This document shows, in pieces, positions 1 to 9,206 of a DNA stretch of 64,000 bases (positions within the stretch are counted from its first letter, which is position 1; each line of letters opens with the position of its first letter). A program made the translations under genes and the position numbers. The notes beneath the pieces are model-generated. The model ran no database searches. It worked only from the letters and a program-made list of their open reading frames with translations, and was not told the DNA's origin. Origin of the DNA: Sulfuriflexus mobilis (lineage in GTDB: Bacteria; Pseudomonadota; Gammaproteobacteria; AKS1); NCBI RefSeq assembly GCF_003967195.1, contig NZ_AP018725.1, positions 434,001 to 498,000 of the forward strand, read 5' to 3'.

Positions 1-330
1 GCTGAGGATGACAATGGAAAGCGCGGTAGACACCACATAGACACAACCAATGATAACCTCACGCGTGGTTTTACCCGGGATGCGGCGCAGGCCGGCAAAG
101 GCCAGCGCGGCGGCAAGTGTGGCGCCGAAGGCATAAAGCTGTGCGCTCAAACCATGCGGTTCTTCTCCCAGTAAAAAGGCGAAACTGACCCCCAGGGCGG
201 CGACCTGGGCCAGTGCCAGGTCAACGAAGATGATACCGCGCGCCAACACATGCAGCCCCAGATAGGTATGGGTCACGATCATCAAGGCACTCATGACAAA
301 TGCCGGCAACAGGATTAACCAGGGCTCCAT
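1..330 (-). CDS. metal ABC transporter permease (partial, C-terminus outside window)
   Basis: The first 110 residues of an inner-membrane permease of the ABC-3 (ZnuB/MntB) family. The start codon is at 330, immediately after the stop of the binding-protein gene (332), so the two are translated together. The visible part reads as hydrophobic helices, beginning MEPWLILLPAFVMSAL and containing the segment GLHVLARGIIFVDLALAQ, which is typical of the family. The rest, and probably the ATPase gene, lies to the left of the window. Zinc is the likeliest substrate by family; manganese or iron cannot be excluded. Confidence 0.8.
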   Translation of the reverse strand, partial: MEPWLILLPAFVMSALMIVTHTYLGLHVLARGIIFVDLALAQVAALGVSFAFLLGEEPHGLSAQLYAFGATLAAALAFAGLRRIPGKTTREVIIGCVYVVSTALSIVILS

Positions 331-331
331 G

Positions 332-1240
332 TTATTTCCTCCCCGCGCTCAGCACGGCGACAATGGCGTCAATCAAATCGAAATAGGTGTGAATACCGGG
401 TTGTGCCCCCACCGACTGGGGTAGTACGGCCACGCGGATACCTGTTTGCTCTGTTAGATAACGCGCTGAGCGCCGTTCGTAATACGGTTCCATTATGAGC
501 CAGTCAATCTCCTCGGTCTTAATGCGTGTCACCAGTGCGCCCAGTGAGGCCGCACTGGGGGCGATGCCAGGCCTGGGTTCTATTTCATCGACGATATGAA
601 AGCCGAAGGCATCGGCTAAATATATAAACGACTTATGATAGGCGATGACCGGCCTGCCTTTGAGTTGTGCCAGTCCGGCGTGCCAGTCGGGCAGTTTATT
701 CTCCAGCCTTTGTGCAAAAGCTCCGAGGCGGCGTTGGTAATCGCCTTTATGTGTAGGGTCCAGTTCAGCCAAACGCGCGGCGATGGCCCGCGCCATGCGT
801 AAGCCGTTGCGTGGGTCCAGCCAGTAATGGGGATTGCCTTTGGCGTGTACGTCACCCATGGCCCGGGATAGTGGGCCGCTGGCTTTATCCAGTAATGGCA
901 CGACCTCGGAGAGGTCCAGGTAACCGGGGTTGCCGGGTTGTACCCTCGCATTACGCGCCGACTGCAGCAGTGGTGGTAGCCAGCCGATCTCCATGTCGGC
1001 ACCAATAACTAACAGCAGATCGGCACGATAAACCTCGCGGATCATGCTGGGTTTGGCGGCAGCAAAATGTGGGTCGCGGGTACCGGGTGTCAGGCTCTGC
1101 ACCGTCACCTGTTCGCCGCCCACGGCCTCGGCGATGGCCGCCAGGTCCTGTGTGGTCGTCACGATGCGTAATGTCGCGTGGCTTGAAAAAGAGATCGCCA
1201 ATAACAGCGAACCCAGCAGGCATATAAATACTTTTTTCAT
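332..1240 (-). CDS. periplasmic metal-binding protein of an ABC transporter (ZnuA/MntA-like)
   Basis: A 302-residue cluster A-I solute-binding protein that captures a divalent metal in the periplasm and delivers it to the adjacent permease. A signal peptide covers about residues 1-22, ending SSHA. Likely metal ligands are H58 in DPHF, H138 in NPHYW, H202 in YHKS and E251 in MEPYY, matching the three-His-plus-acid pattern of ZnuA-type proteins. The His-rich loop of many ZnuA proteins is very short here (only H132 nearby), so manganese specificity is possible. It sits between a porin gene and the permease gene on the same strand. Confidence 0.88.
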   Translation of the reverse strand: MKKVFICLLGSLLLAISFSSHATLRIVTTTQDLAAIAEAVGGEQVTVQSLTPGTRDPHFAAAKPSMIREVYRADLLLVIGADMEIGWLPPLLQSARNARVQPGNPGYLDLSEVVPLLDKASGPLSRAMGDVHAKGNPHYWLDPRNGLRMARAIAARLAELDPTHKGDYQRRLGAFAQRLENKLPDWHAGLAQLKGRPVIAYHKSFIYLADAFGFHIVDEIEPRPGIAPSAASLGALVTRIKTEEIDWLIMEPYYERRSARYLTEQTGIRVAVLPQSVGAQPGIHTYFDLIDAIVAVLSAGRK

Positions 1241-1249
1241 ATGTCCCCC

Positions 1250-2620
1250 TTAAAATACGTGTGCGGCATGGCTACCGAGGTTGAATTCCATCTGTAACCA
1301 GAGCGAGTCAGCGGTCTTATCGGGCAAGTGTTGTGTCCAGTCGCGGTTATATTGCAAGCGGACTTTGCTGTATTCGCTGGGATACCAGGTCAGATTGGGC
1401 GACAAGCGCTTGCGGATATCGCGCAGTGGGTCGGTTGAGGTATTGCCGTCCGCACTCGCGTATTCGGCACGCAGGCCTGCTACCCAGCCAGGTCTGAAGC
1501 CCCAGGTGGCCTGGGTAAACAGTCCCCAATCTTTGAGGGTTTCATGGTTGGGGTCGCCTGCGTCACCCGCCTCATAGCGACGTTTCAATACTTCGCTATG
1601 CCAGGCGACGAAAGGAAAACCACGCTGGCTGTAGATGGGCTGCCACTTCAGATACATATCTGCACCAACGATATTGGTATCCGTCGTCGTGCCGCTGGCG
1701 TTAGGCCCCCATAACCCGGAGACACCGAGGTTCATGCTAAGTGTATCCGACAGATCGAAGCCATTCAGCCAACGCGCGGTATAGAGCAAGTCACCCACGT
1801 CACGTGCATCCCTGTCGATCAGGTTATGGCCGCCGATCGCTTCCCCCGGGGCATTCAGGAAACTGGTGACGGTTTCACCCTTCGGATTCTGGATGCCGAA
1901 ATACAGTTCCGAGTACCAGTCCGTGGGCATCAGCCAGGAGGCACGCAGACCCTGGCTACGTAAACCATCGCCGCCAAAAAAGCGTGATAACACTACGGGT
2001 TGATCAACAAAGTCCCAGGTGTGGGGGTGTTGGGGATTCTGTCGGCCAAACTCGGTAAAGTACTGGCCGCCTTTGACTTGCAGACCCCAGGGTAAGCTGC
2101 GGGTAGTGAAAAAGGCCTCTTCCAGTTCTACCACCGTCTCACCATCGGCGTCGATCTGAAAAATGATATTGGCCTGGGCGTCAAAGTAAGGGCCGACTGT
2201 ACCGCCTAGAGACAATTCGACGTTCTGCACGGTGAAGCCGTTCTGGTTAGGGTCGTGCGCGCCGGCTTGTAAGCCTTCCAGTGCATCGTTATCGACACTG
2301 GAGCCACCGACTGTGAACAGGCCGGTCAGGCCTATCTTGAAGTCACTATTGCTTGCCACTACGGTAGAGGCTGGTGGTATGGCAGGGGATATGGATGTGG
2401 CGGCATTATCTGATTGTGCCTCAAGTCCCTGCAGGCGCTGCTCCAATGCATTGATCTGCTGTTCATAGGTTTGTTGCAGGTGCTGCATTTGTTGCCTGAT
2501 TTCGGCTAATTGCTGGCGCAAGACCTCAGACTCCTCTTCGGCAACGGCAGTGAGTGGATAGAGGGATAGCAGACCCATGACGGCTACCAGTCGTTTTATA
2601 CGAAAGTATGAATAATCCAT
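1250..2620 (-). CDS. outer-membrane porin with N-terminal coiled coil
   Basis: A 456-residue outer-membrane beta-barrel protein. I chose the ATG at 2620 because an AGGT ribosome-binding sequence precedes it and a signal peptide follows (ending AVAEEE); an upstream in-frame extension of 19 residues looks non-coding. Residues about 28-70 form a Gln/Leu-rich coiled coil (repeats such as LRQQLAEIRQQMQHLQQ), as in OprP/OprO-type porins, followed by alternating beta strands up to a C-terminal phenylalanine (HAAHVF). Its place directly upstream of a metal-binding protein gene suggests it lets the chelated or free metal through the outer membrane; that is inference. Confidence 0.75.
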   Translation of the reverse strand: MDYSYFRIKRLVAVMGLLSLYPLTAVAEEESEVLRQQLAEIRQQMQHLQQTYEQQINALEQRLQGLEAQSDNAATSISPAIPPASTVVASNSDFKIGLTGLFTVGGSSVDNDALEGLQAGAHDPNQNGFTVQNVELSLGGTVGPYFDAQANIIFQIDADGETVVELEEAFFTTRSLPWGLQVKGGQYFTEFGRQNPQHPHTWDFVDQPVVLSRFFGGDGLRSQGLRASWLMPTDWYSELYFGIQNPKGETVTSFLNAPGEAIGGHNLIDRDARDVGDLLYTARWLNGFDLSDTLSMNLGVSGLWGPNASGTTTDTNIVGADMYLKWQPIYSQRGFPFVAWHSEVLKRRYEAGDAGDPNHETLKDWGLFTQATWGFRPGWVAGLRAEYASADGNTSTDPLRDIRKRLSPNLTWYPSEYSKVRLQYNRDWTQHLPDKTADSLWLQMEFNLGSHAAHVF

Positions 2621-2720
2621 AGTGGATACCTGTTCTGATTCATCAGTTATACATTGCCGCTGACGACGTGCATGCAAAACAGCATGCGGATTAACAGTCA
2701 GCGGTTAGTTAAGGAATGGA

Positions 2721-3065
2721 TCAGGACAGGGGTGGGGCGCGCGCCCACTGGACAAGGAGAAGGTGCGAGTATTGATATTCTGTATCGGCAACAGGAGGTG
2801 CATACGCCAGGGTCTGCAATGGGGCGAGCAGGCTGGGCGTGGCCAAAGCGGCCACCGGTACATGGTTGAGACGGCAGACCTCGCATTCATCGTGTACATT
2901 CTGGCCATCGCCACTGACGAAGTCATGGAGAGAAACGTGCGCGGCAGCGAAGAGCAGGGTGAACACCAGCACCATCTGGATGAGACGGTTCTGTTCTGTG
3001 CGCTGCTGGAATGCCTTTCTGAACATACGATTATGATCGCATAGATAGTACTTGGAATTCGACAC
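2721..3065 (-). CDS. small membrane-associated Cys/His protein (DUF2946-like)
   Basis: A protein of up to 114 residues with one hydrophobic segment (VLVFTLLFAAAHVSLHDF) followed by a Cys/His patch HDECEVCRLNH, consistent with metal binding in the periplasm. Similar small proteins often lie beside zinc or copper uptake genes. The start is uncertain: a GTG at 3065 or an ATG at 3026. It is the first gene of the same-strand run that continues with the porin, binding protein and permease. No clear Zur or Fur operator was recognised upstream. Confidence 0.55.
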   Translation of the reverse strand: MSNSKYYLCDHNRMFRKAFQQRTEQNRLIQMVLVFTLLFAAAHVSLHDFVSGDGQNVHDECEVCRLNHVPVAALATPSLLAPLQTLAYAPPVADTEYQYSHLLLVQWARAPPLS

Positions 3066-3171
3066 ATTTATTATCTCGAATTACAAATTTCCTCGTTGCA
3101 GACGGGCCGTTGAGAGGAATCACTGCCGCCCGAATGGCATAGGCCACCGGCCAGGCATTTATATCATATTT

Positions 3172-4041
3172 TCAGTTTTTGTGGGTGAATGCGAGGATCC
3201 GCCCCTGGCCCTGTTCTGCCAGTAGCAACCGGCCCTGTGCATCAAAGGCTATACCCTGGGGGTTGTGCAGGTGACTGGCGATAACCGACATTTTGTTATT
3301 GTGATAATTTAGCAGCCGACCCGAGTTGGTACGGTCCTCGGTTATCCACAGGTCATCATTGCTTGCACAGAATACGACCCCCGGTTTGTGCAGGCCTTCG
3401 AGCAAGACCTTCTGTACACCCTTCTCCAGTAACAATATACGGCCACTGGCCTTCTCGGCAATATAGATAAGTCCCGTCTTGCCAATGCATACACCCTCGG
3501 CTTTATTCAAATTATTTAATAGCATATTGACATCGCCGTTCTTCAATACCCGCACCAGCCGCCCCGGGTTGCGGTCTTCAACGACGAGAAAGTTGCCATT
3601 GTTATCTGCACTGATACCTTCCGCTGACTGCAGCCTGGCCAATGTCCTGGAGCGGTGGTTCGATGGGGTAAAGCGAATCAATCGGCCATTACTGCTTTCT
3701 TCCGAAATAATAAAATCATTGCCGTCTGCAATCATGCCATCCGGTTTATCAAGACCATCGAGCACATGCTCACGGACACCATCGTGCAAGCTGAGCAAAT
3801 AGCCCTGTCCTGATTTATCTTCAAGCAGGGCGTAAATATTTCCCTTGGCATCGGTATCAACGGCTGAAATATTCGGCAGGTCACGGGCAACGACCGTATA
3901 TTGCCAGGCCGCCTCGGCAGAGACCGGCATGTAGAGATAGTAAATGACTGTGCTGGCCACCAAGAGAGAGATCAGCCCTGAGGCAAGCAGAAGTTTTTTG
4001 AATGCAGACAGATGGCGATGAAAAAATGCTGTTGTTATCAT
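3172..4041 (-). CDS. membrane-anchored NHL-repeat beta-propeller protein
   Basis: 289 residues. One transmembrane segment near residues 17-37 (LLASGLISLLVASTVIYYLY) anchors a periplasmic domain made of repeated strands with the NHL/SMP-30 pattern (units such as GNIYALLED, GIAFDAQGRLLLAEQG). About six repeats can be seen. Such propellers bind ligands or partner proteins; no catalytic residues are recognisable. The start overlaps the stop of the upstream sulfatase-fold gene by four bases (ATGA), so the two are translationally coupled and probably act together at the inner membrane. Confidence 0.7.
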   Translation of the reverse strand: MITTAFFHRHLSAFKKLLLASGLISLLVASTVIYYLYMPVSAEAAWQYTVVARDLPNISAVDTDAKGNIYALLEDKSGQGYLLSLHDGVREHVLDGLDKPDGMIADGNDFIISEESSNGRLIRFTPSNHRSRTLARLQSAEGISADNNGNFLVVEDRNPGRLVRVLKNGDVNMLLNNLNKAEGVCIGKTGLIYIAEKASGRILLLEKGVQKVLLEGLHKPGVVFCASNDDLWITEDRTNSGRLLNYHNNKMSVIASHLHNPQGIAFDAQGRLLLAEQGQGRILAFTHKN

Positions 4042-5936
4042 TTTCCCTGACCACGCTGAGTGAAGAGTGCAAGCTCGTGCATAATAGAGATAACCCTGTC
4101 CTGTTTCTCAATAAAGAATGCCTTTTCATCATTCACCGGTGCATCATCGGCGGTTGTCACCGCATTGTTAATAAAACCGGCTGATTTCAATGGCAGTACG
4201 GCTTTGTAGTCATTGCCGATATAACCAATATTGTTCCAGTCAGAGACCACGGTATATTGTCGTCTGTAATCACCGAGCAGATCATTGCCGAGCGAATAAT
4301 CAGCGGGTGGGTTCATTACCCCCATGTGTGGCAACAGTGTTGCAGGGATATCAACATGACTGGTCATCCGATCAACAACACTTGCCCCCGTGCCCGGCGC
4401 CGATATAACCAGCGGCACCCTGATCTGTTCTTCAGAAAACTGTGAGCCATGCCCCCAGCGACCTTTCTCCATAAATTCCTCACCGTGGTCGCCGGTAATG
4501 ATAATAAGAGTATTCTCGGCAAGATTTTTTTGCTGCACATACTCGAGCACACGGCCAATCTGACCGTCCAGGTGATGGACTGAATTAATATAGCGGTTCT
4601 TGATGAGCGGCATTCCTTCACGATTGATAGATGTCGCATAATTAAAATCTTCGAGGTAGTCGGTGCGGATAATGCTTTCGGCAGGGAAATAATAGCGCGA
4701 ATGGGGTGATTCAAAAAACATAAAGGTCATAAATGGTCGGCTCGCATCGCGATGTTCAATAAAGTCGATAAGCTTGCCGACATTCACCTGATCACTCTGC
4801 CAGCCCGTTTTTGCCGGGGCTTCATGCAGGTGGCTGGTTGCTATATTTGAAAAAATCGTCTTGTCGAACTCGGGATAGGTGAACACCGCACTGGTATACA
4901 TTTCGTACTGGTAATGCTGTTGCTGAATGATATCCATGAGCACCGGGCTGCGATGCGCATCAAGAAATGAAAACCAATAGGCACCGTGCAGACCATAGAA
5001 CATGGAAAACATGCCCATGCGCGTCATGTTTGCACCACTGTAATGATGGGTGAACCGGTGCGATTCCTCGGCAAAGGCCCAGGTGGCCGGCATTATCTCA
5101 GGGGTCAACATGTCCGCGCGCAAGGATTCGGCAACCAGCCAGATAATATTCAGTGGTTTGTCTTTTTTTTGTACCTTGATCGGTGCTTGCGGGTAAACAA
5201 GTTGTGAGGCCTTTACCTGCATCGTATTCTGATGGCTACGTTCGACATTAAGGCCTAACCTCTTTGCCCAGGATCTGAATGTCATCGGCAGGTAGAAGGG
5301 AAATGCAGTGGATGCTGCCAGTACCGGGGTATGCCCCTGGATAGAACTTATCCCGTAGGTCACTCGCTCACCAAGCGTGGCGATGATAAATATCGCCAGT
5401 ACATAACGGTATAGTCTTATTTGTCGGGTGTTACTATCGGCAGCCCGTTTGCCGTGTAGCTGTAGTAGCAGCCATAAGATTACAGACTGGAGGCTAAAGA
5501 AGCCGGCTACAAACAGGCCATAGGTGAGGCTCGAAGAATCACTGCCCCCCATCGACTCGATACCCCCTGGTGTTGTAATCAGGTTCCAGACAAAACCGTT
5601 CAGGTGGTAGCCGAATATGCTGTAGACAGCATGGTCAGCATAGAGCATAACCAGCGTCAGGCTCGTTACTAACACGGCGATGCCGTAGACCATTTTACGC
5701 AGTAATGCTGCGTTGCCCGGTATCCAGCTATAAAGCTGCACTGCAAGCTTGCTCACAAGCAGGGCCGGCAGTAAATAAATAAATCCGTAGGTCAGAAATA
5801 CCGCCGTGGTGAATAGTCCACTGCGCAGATCGAGAATGTTTATGCCGTGGAGATTTTCTGAAAGCACCGCCAGCACGATGAAATACGTGGCAAAGAAATA
5901 GTGATTAATGAGTCTGGAAAGTGTTTGTGGCGGCAT
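4038..5936 (-). CDS. YejM/PbgA-like inner-membrane protein with sulfatase-fold domain
   Basis: 632 residues. About five transmembrane helices fill residues 10-220 and a periplasmic alkaline-phosphatase/sulfatase-fold domain follows from about 260 (NIIWLVAESLRADML, then TGDHGEEFMEKGRWGHG near 485-500). This architecture matches YejM/PbgA/LapC, which senses LPS and controls LpxC turnover, and the wider group of membrane sulfatases and phosphoethanolamine transferases. The expected nucleophile region reads SGANMTRMGMFS, so I cannot say whether it is catalytic. It is coupled to the beta-propeller gene downstream. Confidence 0.72.
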   Translation of the reverse strand: MPPQTLSRLINHYFFATYFIVLAVLSENLHGINILDLRSGLFTTAVFLTYGFIYLLPALLVSKLAVQLYSWIPGNAALLRKMVYGIAVLVTSLTLVMLYADHAVYSIFGYHLNGFVWNLITTPGGIESMGGSDSSSLTYGLFVAGFFSLQSVILWLLLQLHGKRAADSNTRQIRLYRYVLAIFIIATLGERVTYGISSIQGHTPVLAASTAFPFYLPMTFRSWAKRLGLNVERSHQNTMQVKASQLVYPQAPIKVQKKDKPLNIIWLVAESLRADMLTPEIMPATWAFAEESHRFTHHYSGANMTRMGMFSMFYGLHGAYWFSFLDAHRSPVLMDIIQQQHYQYEMYTSAVFTYPEFDKTIFSNIATSHLHEAPAKTGWQSDQVNVGKLIDFIEHRDASRPFMTFMFFESPHSRYYFPAESIIRTDYLEDFNYATSINREGMPLIKNRYINSVHHLDGQIGRVLEYVQQKNLAENTLIIITGDHGEEFMEKGRWGHGSQFSEEQIRVPLVISAPGTGASVVDRMTSHVDIPATLLPHMGVMNPPADYSLGNDLLGDYRRQYTVVSDWNNIGYIGNDYKAVLPLKSAGFINNAVTTADDAPVNDEKAFFIEKQDRVISIMHELALFTQRGQGK

Positions 5937-6136
5937 AACATGATGTCCAGTAAGTCAGTTTTATTATATTTGGCTCATGTCGGAAATAGATTCAATAATA
6001 GGCTCGATGAGGAAAATGCGTAGCGCCTATTACATGATGCCGACGGGAGTCAATCGACTATGTTATAGGTGCTACCTTAAGACAGGCTTAACGGTTGCCA
6101 GAATCACATCAAGATGTGATGTAACCAGTCTCTGAA

Positions 6137-6964
6137 TTACTTGTGGGGTTTGCGCGCACCGGGGCAGTCGATACTGAAGATGCGGCGGTCTTCGAGGCGC
6201 AGGGCGGTAAGGGCATGCCCCCAGAGGCACCCCGTGTCCAGGCCATAGACATTGTCGTGGTCGATAAAACCGAGACTCGACCAGTGGCCGAAGAGTATTG
6301 TGTGCTCGCGTGTGCGGCGGCCCTTGAGTTCAAACCAGGGTGCATAGCCGGCAGGCTGGCTGCCGGGCGGGCCTTTCTCATCAAGGGCCAGTCGGCCATG
6401 TTCATCGCAATAGCGCAGGCGACTAAAACAATTGGTGATAAAGCGCAGGCGGTCAAGGCCCTCGAGGTTGTCATCCCAGCGGTCGGGGAGATTGCCGTAC
6501 ATGTGCTCAAGAAAATGCACGTAGTCCGGGCCCTGTAATACGGCCTCGACTTCCTTGGCGCAGGCCTGGGCGGTGGCCAGGTCCCACTGGGGCGGCAGGC
6601 CGGCATGGACCATGCTCAGGCCCAGTTGCCCATCGTGATGCATGAGTGGCAGGTGGCGCAGCCAGTAGAGGAGTTCGACGCCGTCCTCGGCCTCGATGAC
6701 GTCATGCAGGTTATCGTGTTTGGCGTATTTCAGGTGGCCCTCGGCCACGGCCAGCAGGTGCAGGTCGTGATTGCCGAGCACGATAGTGGCGCGGTCGCCG
6801 AGGCCCAGGATAAGGCGCAGGACACCAGCAGAATCAGGACCCCGGTTGACCAGATCGCCGACTAACCAGAGTCGGTCTGCGGCGGTGTCGAAATCGATAT
6901 GTTCGAGCAGGCGTTGGAGTTCGTTCAGGCAGCCCTGGATGTCACCGATGGCATAGGTTGCCAT
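6137..6964 (-). CDS. apaH: bis(5'-nucleosyl)-tetraphosphatase, symmetrical
   Basis: A 275-residue metallophosphatase that splits Ap4A into two ADP and removes Np4 caps from RNA. The metal-binding motifs are all present: GDIQGC at 7-12, GDLVNRGPDS at 36-45, GNHD at 64-67 and a later GHWSSLG. Length is normal for ApaH. Its ATG at 6964 overlaps the apaG stop by one base, the usual apaG-apaH coupling. An 8-bp inverted repeat at 6103-6120 lies just downstream but has no clear U tract. Confidence 0.96.
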   Translation of the reverse strand: MATYAIGDIQGCLNELQRLLEHIDFDTAADRLWLVGDLVNRGPDSAGVLRLILGLGDRATIVLGNHDLHLLAVAEGHLKYAKHDNLHDVIEAEDGVELLYWLRHLPLMHHDGQLGLSMVHAGLPPQWDLATAQACAKEVEAVLQGPDYVHFLEHMYGNLPDRWDDNLEGLDRLRFITNCFSRLRYCDEHGRLALDEKGPPGSQPAGYAPWFELKGRRTREHTILFGHWSSLGFIDHDNVYGLDTGCLWGHALTALRLEDRRIFSIDCPGARKPHK

Positions 6965-7350
6965 TAGTGCAGGGTATTGGGCATCGTCAGTGAAAACGCG
7001 GGGATTTCTGCGTCGAATTCGACGCCATCGTCGGCTAACATCCGGTAACTACCATTCATGTCGCCATAAGGGGTTTCAAGGATGGTGCCACTGGTATAAC
7101 GAAACCCCTCACCGGGACGCATATAGGGCTGCTCACCAATCACGCCCTCACCGCGGACCTCCTCGATCTTGCCGTTGGCGTGGTTGATCACCCAGTGTCG
7201 GGTCATCAGGCGCGCCGGGACCTTGCCGTCATTGCGGAGGGTAATCGTGTAGGTGAAGACGAAGCGGTTTGCCTCTGGCTCCGATTGCTCGGGGATATAG
7301 TCGGTCTCTACGTCGATGTGGATATTGTGGTCTGACTCAGAACTCATCAT
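6964..7350 (-). CDS. apaG: Co2+/Mg2+ efflux-associated protein ApaG
   Basis: 128 residues, the normal size for ApaG, a fibronectin-III-like beta-sandwich protein. Conserved stretches include RHWVI near residue 60, the GEGVIGEQP segment and the Gly-rich GSYRM turn near the end. Two successive ATG codons (7350 and 7347) are possible starts. It is directly coupled to apaH. In E. coli apaG follows rsmA; here rsmA is about 5 kb away because four other genes lie between. Confidence 0.95.
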   Translation of the reverse strand: MMSSESDHNIHIDVETDYIPEQSEPEANRFVFTYTITLRNDGKVPARLMTRHWVINHANGKIEEVRGEGVIGEQPYMRPGEGFRYTSGTILETPYGDMNGSYRMLADDGVEFDAEIPAFSLTMPNTLH

Positions 7351-7649
7351 GTTTTACCTGTGTGCCGGCCCATCTGCCCAGCAGTGAATAGGCAAAGGAT
7401 ACATGGCCGGGGCCCGAGATTAAATAGTCCCGAGCCCGCTTCCGGGGGCTATTTCGTGTGTATCCGTTCACAGTTCAGAAAATGAGGACTATAGTTGAAG
7501 GAAACCGGGCCGATATGAATAATATGAAGGTCTTATTCCCGGAATGTGCGCCAGGCCCGCTTTTGCTGTGATGGCAGTCGCGGAAGGTCGTTGGCAAAAC
7601 CGGAGAATAAGGATCAGCTATCTGTCAGCGGGTGGCAAGGAGCCAGAAA
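7351..7649. other. intergenic region between divergent apaG and a secreted-protein gene
   Basis: About 300 bases that must hold the promoters of apaG-apaH and of the plus-strand gene at 7650. A stem-loop can be drawn at 7422-7454 (AAATAG pairs with CTATTT, and CCCG with CGGG inside). No RNA gene or clear sigma-70 promoter was recognised. Confidence 0.4.
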
Positions 7650-8123
7650 ATGTATAAGCGTAAAACTAAACCAGATTTATTGTTCATCCTTACCATATTC
7701 GTCTGTTTGGGCGTGTTGGTGACCGCCACGGTCAATGCGGACGAGTGGGGCATTAACCTGAGCGGTGAGGCGGGTTGTAGCGAGGCCGTTGGCGAGTGGC
7801 AGGGTTGTTCACAGTGGCTGGGTAGCAACCAGGAGGAGCCCGCCCCAAACCGTGCCGCCCTGCGCCTGAGTAGTGACGAGCGCCCGGGTCTGGGGCTGGT
7901 CTGGTACTACACACAAAGCCAGGCCTCTGCGGGGGCCGAACAGCGGGAAAATGCCCTGCTGTCCTCTCCGCTGCTGGAAAATAGCCGTGCCCAGGGTCAA
8001 TTTGGTCTGGCCGTCAAGCAGCAATACCGACACTTTGGCCTGAGCCTGGGTATCGAGGCCGAGCGCCCCGAGGGCCTCACCGACGAACCCTTGCTGTACT
8101 TCGGCCTGAGTAATCGCTGGTAA
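7650..8123 (+). CDS. secreted protein of unknown function
   Basis: 157 residues. ATG at 7650 is preceded by AAGGAG at seven bases; a GTG at 7632 is less likely. An N-terminal signal peptide (LLFILTIFVCLGVLVTATVNA) is followed by a short domain rich in Gly, Ser and aromatic residues with alternating strands (GLGLVWYYTQSQ, HFGLSLGIEAER) that ends in an aromatic residue (GLSNRW), a pattern that can fit a small outer-membrane barrel. No family was recognised. A GC-rich hairpin (GCCACCC pairing with GGGTGGC) follows around 8185-8203. Confidence 0.65.
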   Translation: MYKRKTKPDLLFILTIFVCLGVLVTATVNADEWGINLSGEAGCSEAVGEWQGCSQWLGSNQEEPAPNRAALRLSSDERPGLGLVWYYTQSQASAGAEQRENALLSSPLLENSRAQGQFGLAVKQQYRHFGLSLGIEAERPEGLTDEPLLYFGLSNRW

Positions 8124-8258
8124 GCATTTACCTGTCTCCCCGACGGGCACAAATCCCCGAGCAGTGCTAAAATGGCCCACTTGAGCCACCCGACGGGGGT
8201 GGCCGGGCGCTTCAGACCTCGCCCTGAAGACGGTTGAGTTAAGTTAGAGCACTTTTTC

Positions 8259-9206
8259 ATGACAACACCTATCCGAGTCGGCGTAGTGGGCGTCGGTTAC
8301 CTGGGCAATATCCACGCAAAAATCTATTCGAATATGGGCCACGTTGAGCTGGTCGGTGTTGTCGATAACGACGCCTCAACGGTTGAGAAAGTGGCCGCCG
8401 AATATGGTTGTGCCGCATATACCGATCCGGGTGAACTCATCGGCAAGGTCGATGCGATCAGCATCGTCGTGCCGACCTCTCTGCATTTGGAGATGGCCAA
8501 GCCCTTCCTCGATGCCGGTATTCACATGCTCATGGAAAAGCCACTGGCTCCGAGTTATGAAGAATCCCTGGCGCTGGTTGAGCACGCCGAAAAATCCGGT
8601 GTGGTGTTTCAGGTCGGCCATCTTGAACGCTTTAATGGCGGTGTTATGGCACTGGCCGAACGCATCAAGAATCCACGTTTTCTTGAAGTCACCCGCATCG
8701 GTCCCTTTGTTGCCCGTGCCACGGATGTCGACGTGGTAACTGATCTCATGATCCACGATATCGATATCGTTATGTCGCTGGTCAATTCACCGATTAAAAG
8801 CATTGCCGCGAACGGCACACCAGTGATCACGGATCACATCGACATCGCCAATGTGCGCCTCGAATTTGAAAGTGGCGCCGTGGCCAATGTTACCGCCAGT
8901 CGTGTCTCGACCAAGCAACAACGTCGTATTCGTATATTTGAACAGCAACATTACTATGGTCTCGATTACACCAATCAGCAGATCACCATGGCCACTACCG
9001 AACCACCGGCTGACGGTGAGCAGTGGCCAAAGATTATTAGTGAAGAACTCGATATCGAAACGCGCCTGCCGCTGAATGCCGAGCTCGATGCCTTTATTGA
9101 AACCGTACAGAACAACGGCACACCGCTGGTCACCGGGCGTATTGCCCTTGAGGCCGTGCGTGTGGCACATATCATCAAGGAGAAAATGACTGCATGTCTG
9201 GCGTAA
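8259..9206 (+). CDS. Gfo/Idh/MocA-family sugar-nucleotide dehydrogenase (possible GnnA)
   Basis: 315 residues. The N-terminal Rossmann fold has the NAD-binding motif VGVVGVGYLGNIHA at about 7-20, and the family signature MEKPL follows at about 92-96. The C-terminal half is the substrate-binding alpha/beta domain. The stop overlaps the start of a DegT-type aminotransferase by 13 bases. Such a pair is known for GnnA/GnnB, which convert UDP-GlcNAc to the 3-amino sugar used in amide-rich lipid A, and for WlbA/WlbE-like O-antigen pathways. The GnnA reading is inference from pairing and from the neighbouring outer-membrane genes. Confidence 0.8.
   Translation: MTTPIRVGVVGVGYLGNIHAKIYSNMGHVELVGVVDNDASTVEKVAAEYGCAAYTDPGELIGKVDAISIVVPTSLHLEMAKPFLDAGIHMLMEKPLAPSYEESLALVEHAEKSGVVFQVGHLERFNGGVMALAERIKNPRFLEVTRIGPFVARATDVDVVTDLMIHDIDIVMSLVNSPIKSIAANGTPVITDHIDIANVRLEFESGAVANVTASRVSTKQQRRIRIFEQQHYYGLDYTNQQITMATTEPPADGEQWPKIISEELDIETRLPLNAELDAFIETVQNNGTPLVTGRIALEAVRVAHIIKEKMTACLA

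Noticed and set aside
2705-3067. Alternative 120-codon minus-strand frame overlapping the small Cys/His protein gene
   Set aside because: Ser/Arg/Pro-rich and without a hydrophobic segment; the 114-residue frame has a membrane helix and a metal-site pattern.
6103-6120. Terminator after apaH
   Set aside because: The 8-bp dyad has only a two-base loop and no T tract, so it is not listed as a terminator.
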